NCBI GenBank assembly: GCA_031412355.1
Contig: JANOCR010000226.1
Span: 1-6,063, forward strand
Direction of reading: 5' to 3'
DNA: 6,063 nt
Origin: JAENVT01 sp031412355
Lineage (GTDB): Bacteria > Actinomycetota > Acidimicrobiia > Acidimicrobiales > Ilumatobacteraceae
The notes below the pieces were generated by a model, which was not told the origin of the DNA, did not search any database, and saw only the letters and a list, made by a program, of their open reading frames with translations. Both the position numbers and the translations under genes were made by a program. Shown in pieces: positions 5,789 through 6,063 of this stretch. Position 1 is the stretch's first letter; the number at the start of each line of letters is the position of its first letter.

Positions 5789-5797
5789 GAGCTGACA
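5789..5797 (+). repeat. 9-bp direct repeat, right copy
   Basis: Second copy of GAGCTGACA, 17 bases past the stop of the AbiEi/DUF559 gene and 1000 bp from the left copy at 4789. Confidence 0.35.
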
Positions 5798-5801
5798 CAG
5801 A

Positions 5802-5821
5802 CGAGCGTGGGACGGCGCTCG
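5802..5821. terminator. Weak GC-rich hairpin between convergent genes
   Basis: CGAGCG (5802-5807) pairs perfectly with CGCTCG (5816-5821) around an 8-base loop, in the 59-bp gap between the AbiEi/DUF559 stop and the hydrolase stop. The location suits a bidirectional terminator, but there is no T-run on either side, so the call rests on position and symmetry only. Confidence 0.3.
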
Positions 5822-5830
5822 AGGGTGCCG

Positions 5831-6063
5831 CTAGACGAAGGTGTCGAGGATCTCGTCGACGTGGGTGATGGTGCCGAGATGGCCCTCGCCGTCCCACAAT
5901 TTCAGCGTCGCCTTGGGTAGGCGAGCGGCGAGTTGTTCGGCGTGGTGCACGGGCACCATCCGGTCGTCGGTGCCCTGCCACACGGTGATAGGTAGCTTCG
6001 CCGCCCACAGGTCGCAGCCCCACGGGCGAGCGATTGCGGCGTAGTCGGCCACCACACCGTGCG
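5831..6063 (-). CDS. Alpha/beta hydrolase, C-terminal fragment
   Basis: The minus-strand frame is open from the window edge to a TAG at 5833-5831, giving about 77 residues of the C-terminus; the start and the nucleophile lie outside. The fragment reads WGCDLWAAKLPITVWQGTDD and then RMVPVHHAEQLAARLP, KATLKLWDGEGHLG and THVDEILDTF. This is the end of an alpha/beta hydrolase fold: strand and loop with the catalytic Asp in WQGTDDRMVP (the second D is the usual position), and the catalytic His in the GEGHLG loop. The substrate cannot be told from this part; the family includes esterases, lipases and haloalkane-type hydrolases. The short internal GTG at 6055 is not a convincing start because the frame and the fold continue beyond it. 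It is convergent with the AbiEi/DUF559 gene and probably unrelated to the glycan locus. Confidence 0.85.
   Translation of the reverse strand, partial: HGVVADYAAIARPWGCDLWAAKLPITVWQGTDDRMVPVHHAEQLAARLPKATLKLWDGEGHLGTITHVDEILDTFV

Overview
The window looks like a piece of a high-GC actinobacterial chromosome. Codon third positions are strongly G/C, start codons include ATG, GTG and TTG, genes are tightly packed with 4-base overlaps, and the DUF2142, DUF2304 and AbiEi/DUF559 families are all common in Actinomycetota. An Acidimicrobiia (Ilumatobacter-like) source is a reasonable guess but cannot be proven from this sequence.

Left part (1-2800, plus strand) is an operon: the last 45 codons of a probable SAM-dependent methyltransferase, a family 4 (GT-B) glycosyltransferase, and a polytopic DUF2142 membrane protein that resembles GT-C glycosyltransferases. 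Both junctions are 4-base stop/start overlaps (ATGA, TTGA), so the three genes are probably translationally coupled.

Middle part (2735-3804, minus strand) is a two-gene unit read toward the first operon: a three-pass DUF2304 membrane protein with a C-terminal coiled coil, followed through a GTGA overlap by a soluble DPM1-like family 2 glycosyltransferase. The 3' end of this unit overlaps the 3' end of the DUF2142 gene by 66 bp, tail to tail. Only 17 bp separate the DUF2304 start from a second, divergent family 2 glycosyltransferase on the plus strand (3822-4733).

Together, 1-4733 reads as part of a surface-glycan (polysaccharide or glycolipid) biosynthesis locus. A plausible division of labour is that the GT4 and the second GT2 extend a glycan from nucleotide sugars in the cytoplasm, the GT2/DUF2304 pair makes a polyprenyl-phosphate-linked sugar at the membrane, and the DUF2142 protein uses such a lipid-linked donor on the outer face. 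This is inference; no substrate can be read from sequence.

Right part (4734-6063) leaves the glycan theme: a 114-bp spacer with an 18-bp dyad and a candidate leaderless promoter, a solitary AbiEi-like/DUF559 protein (winged-helix-like N-terminus plus Vsr-like nuclease C-terminus), and the 3' end of a minus-strand alpha/beta hydrolase. No RNA genes, CRISPR array, transposase or insertion sequence was seen. The most interesting signals are the DPM1/DPM3-like GT2-DUF2304 pair, the convergent 66-bp gene overlap, and the apparently leaderless starts at 3804 and 4848.
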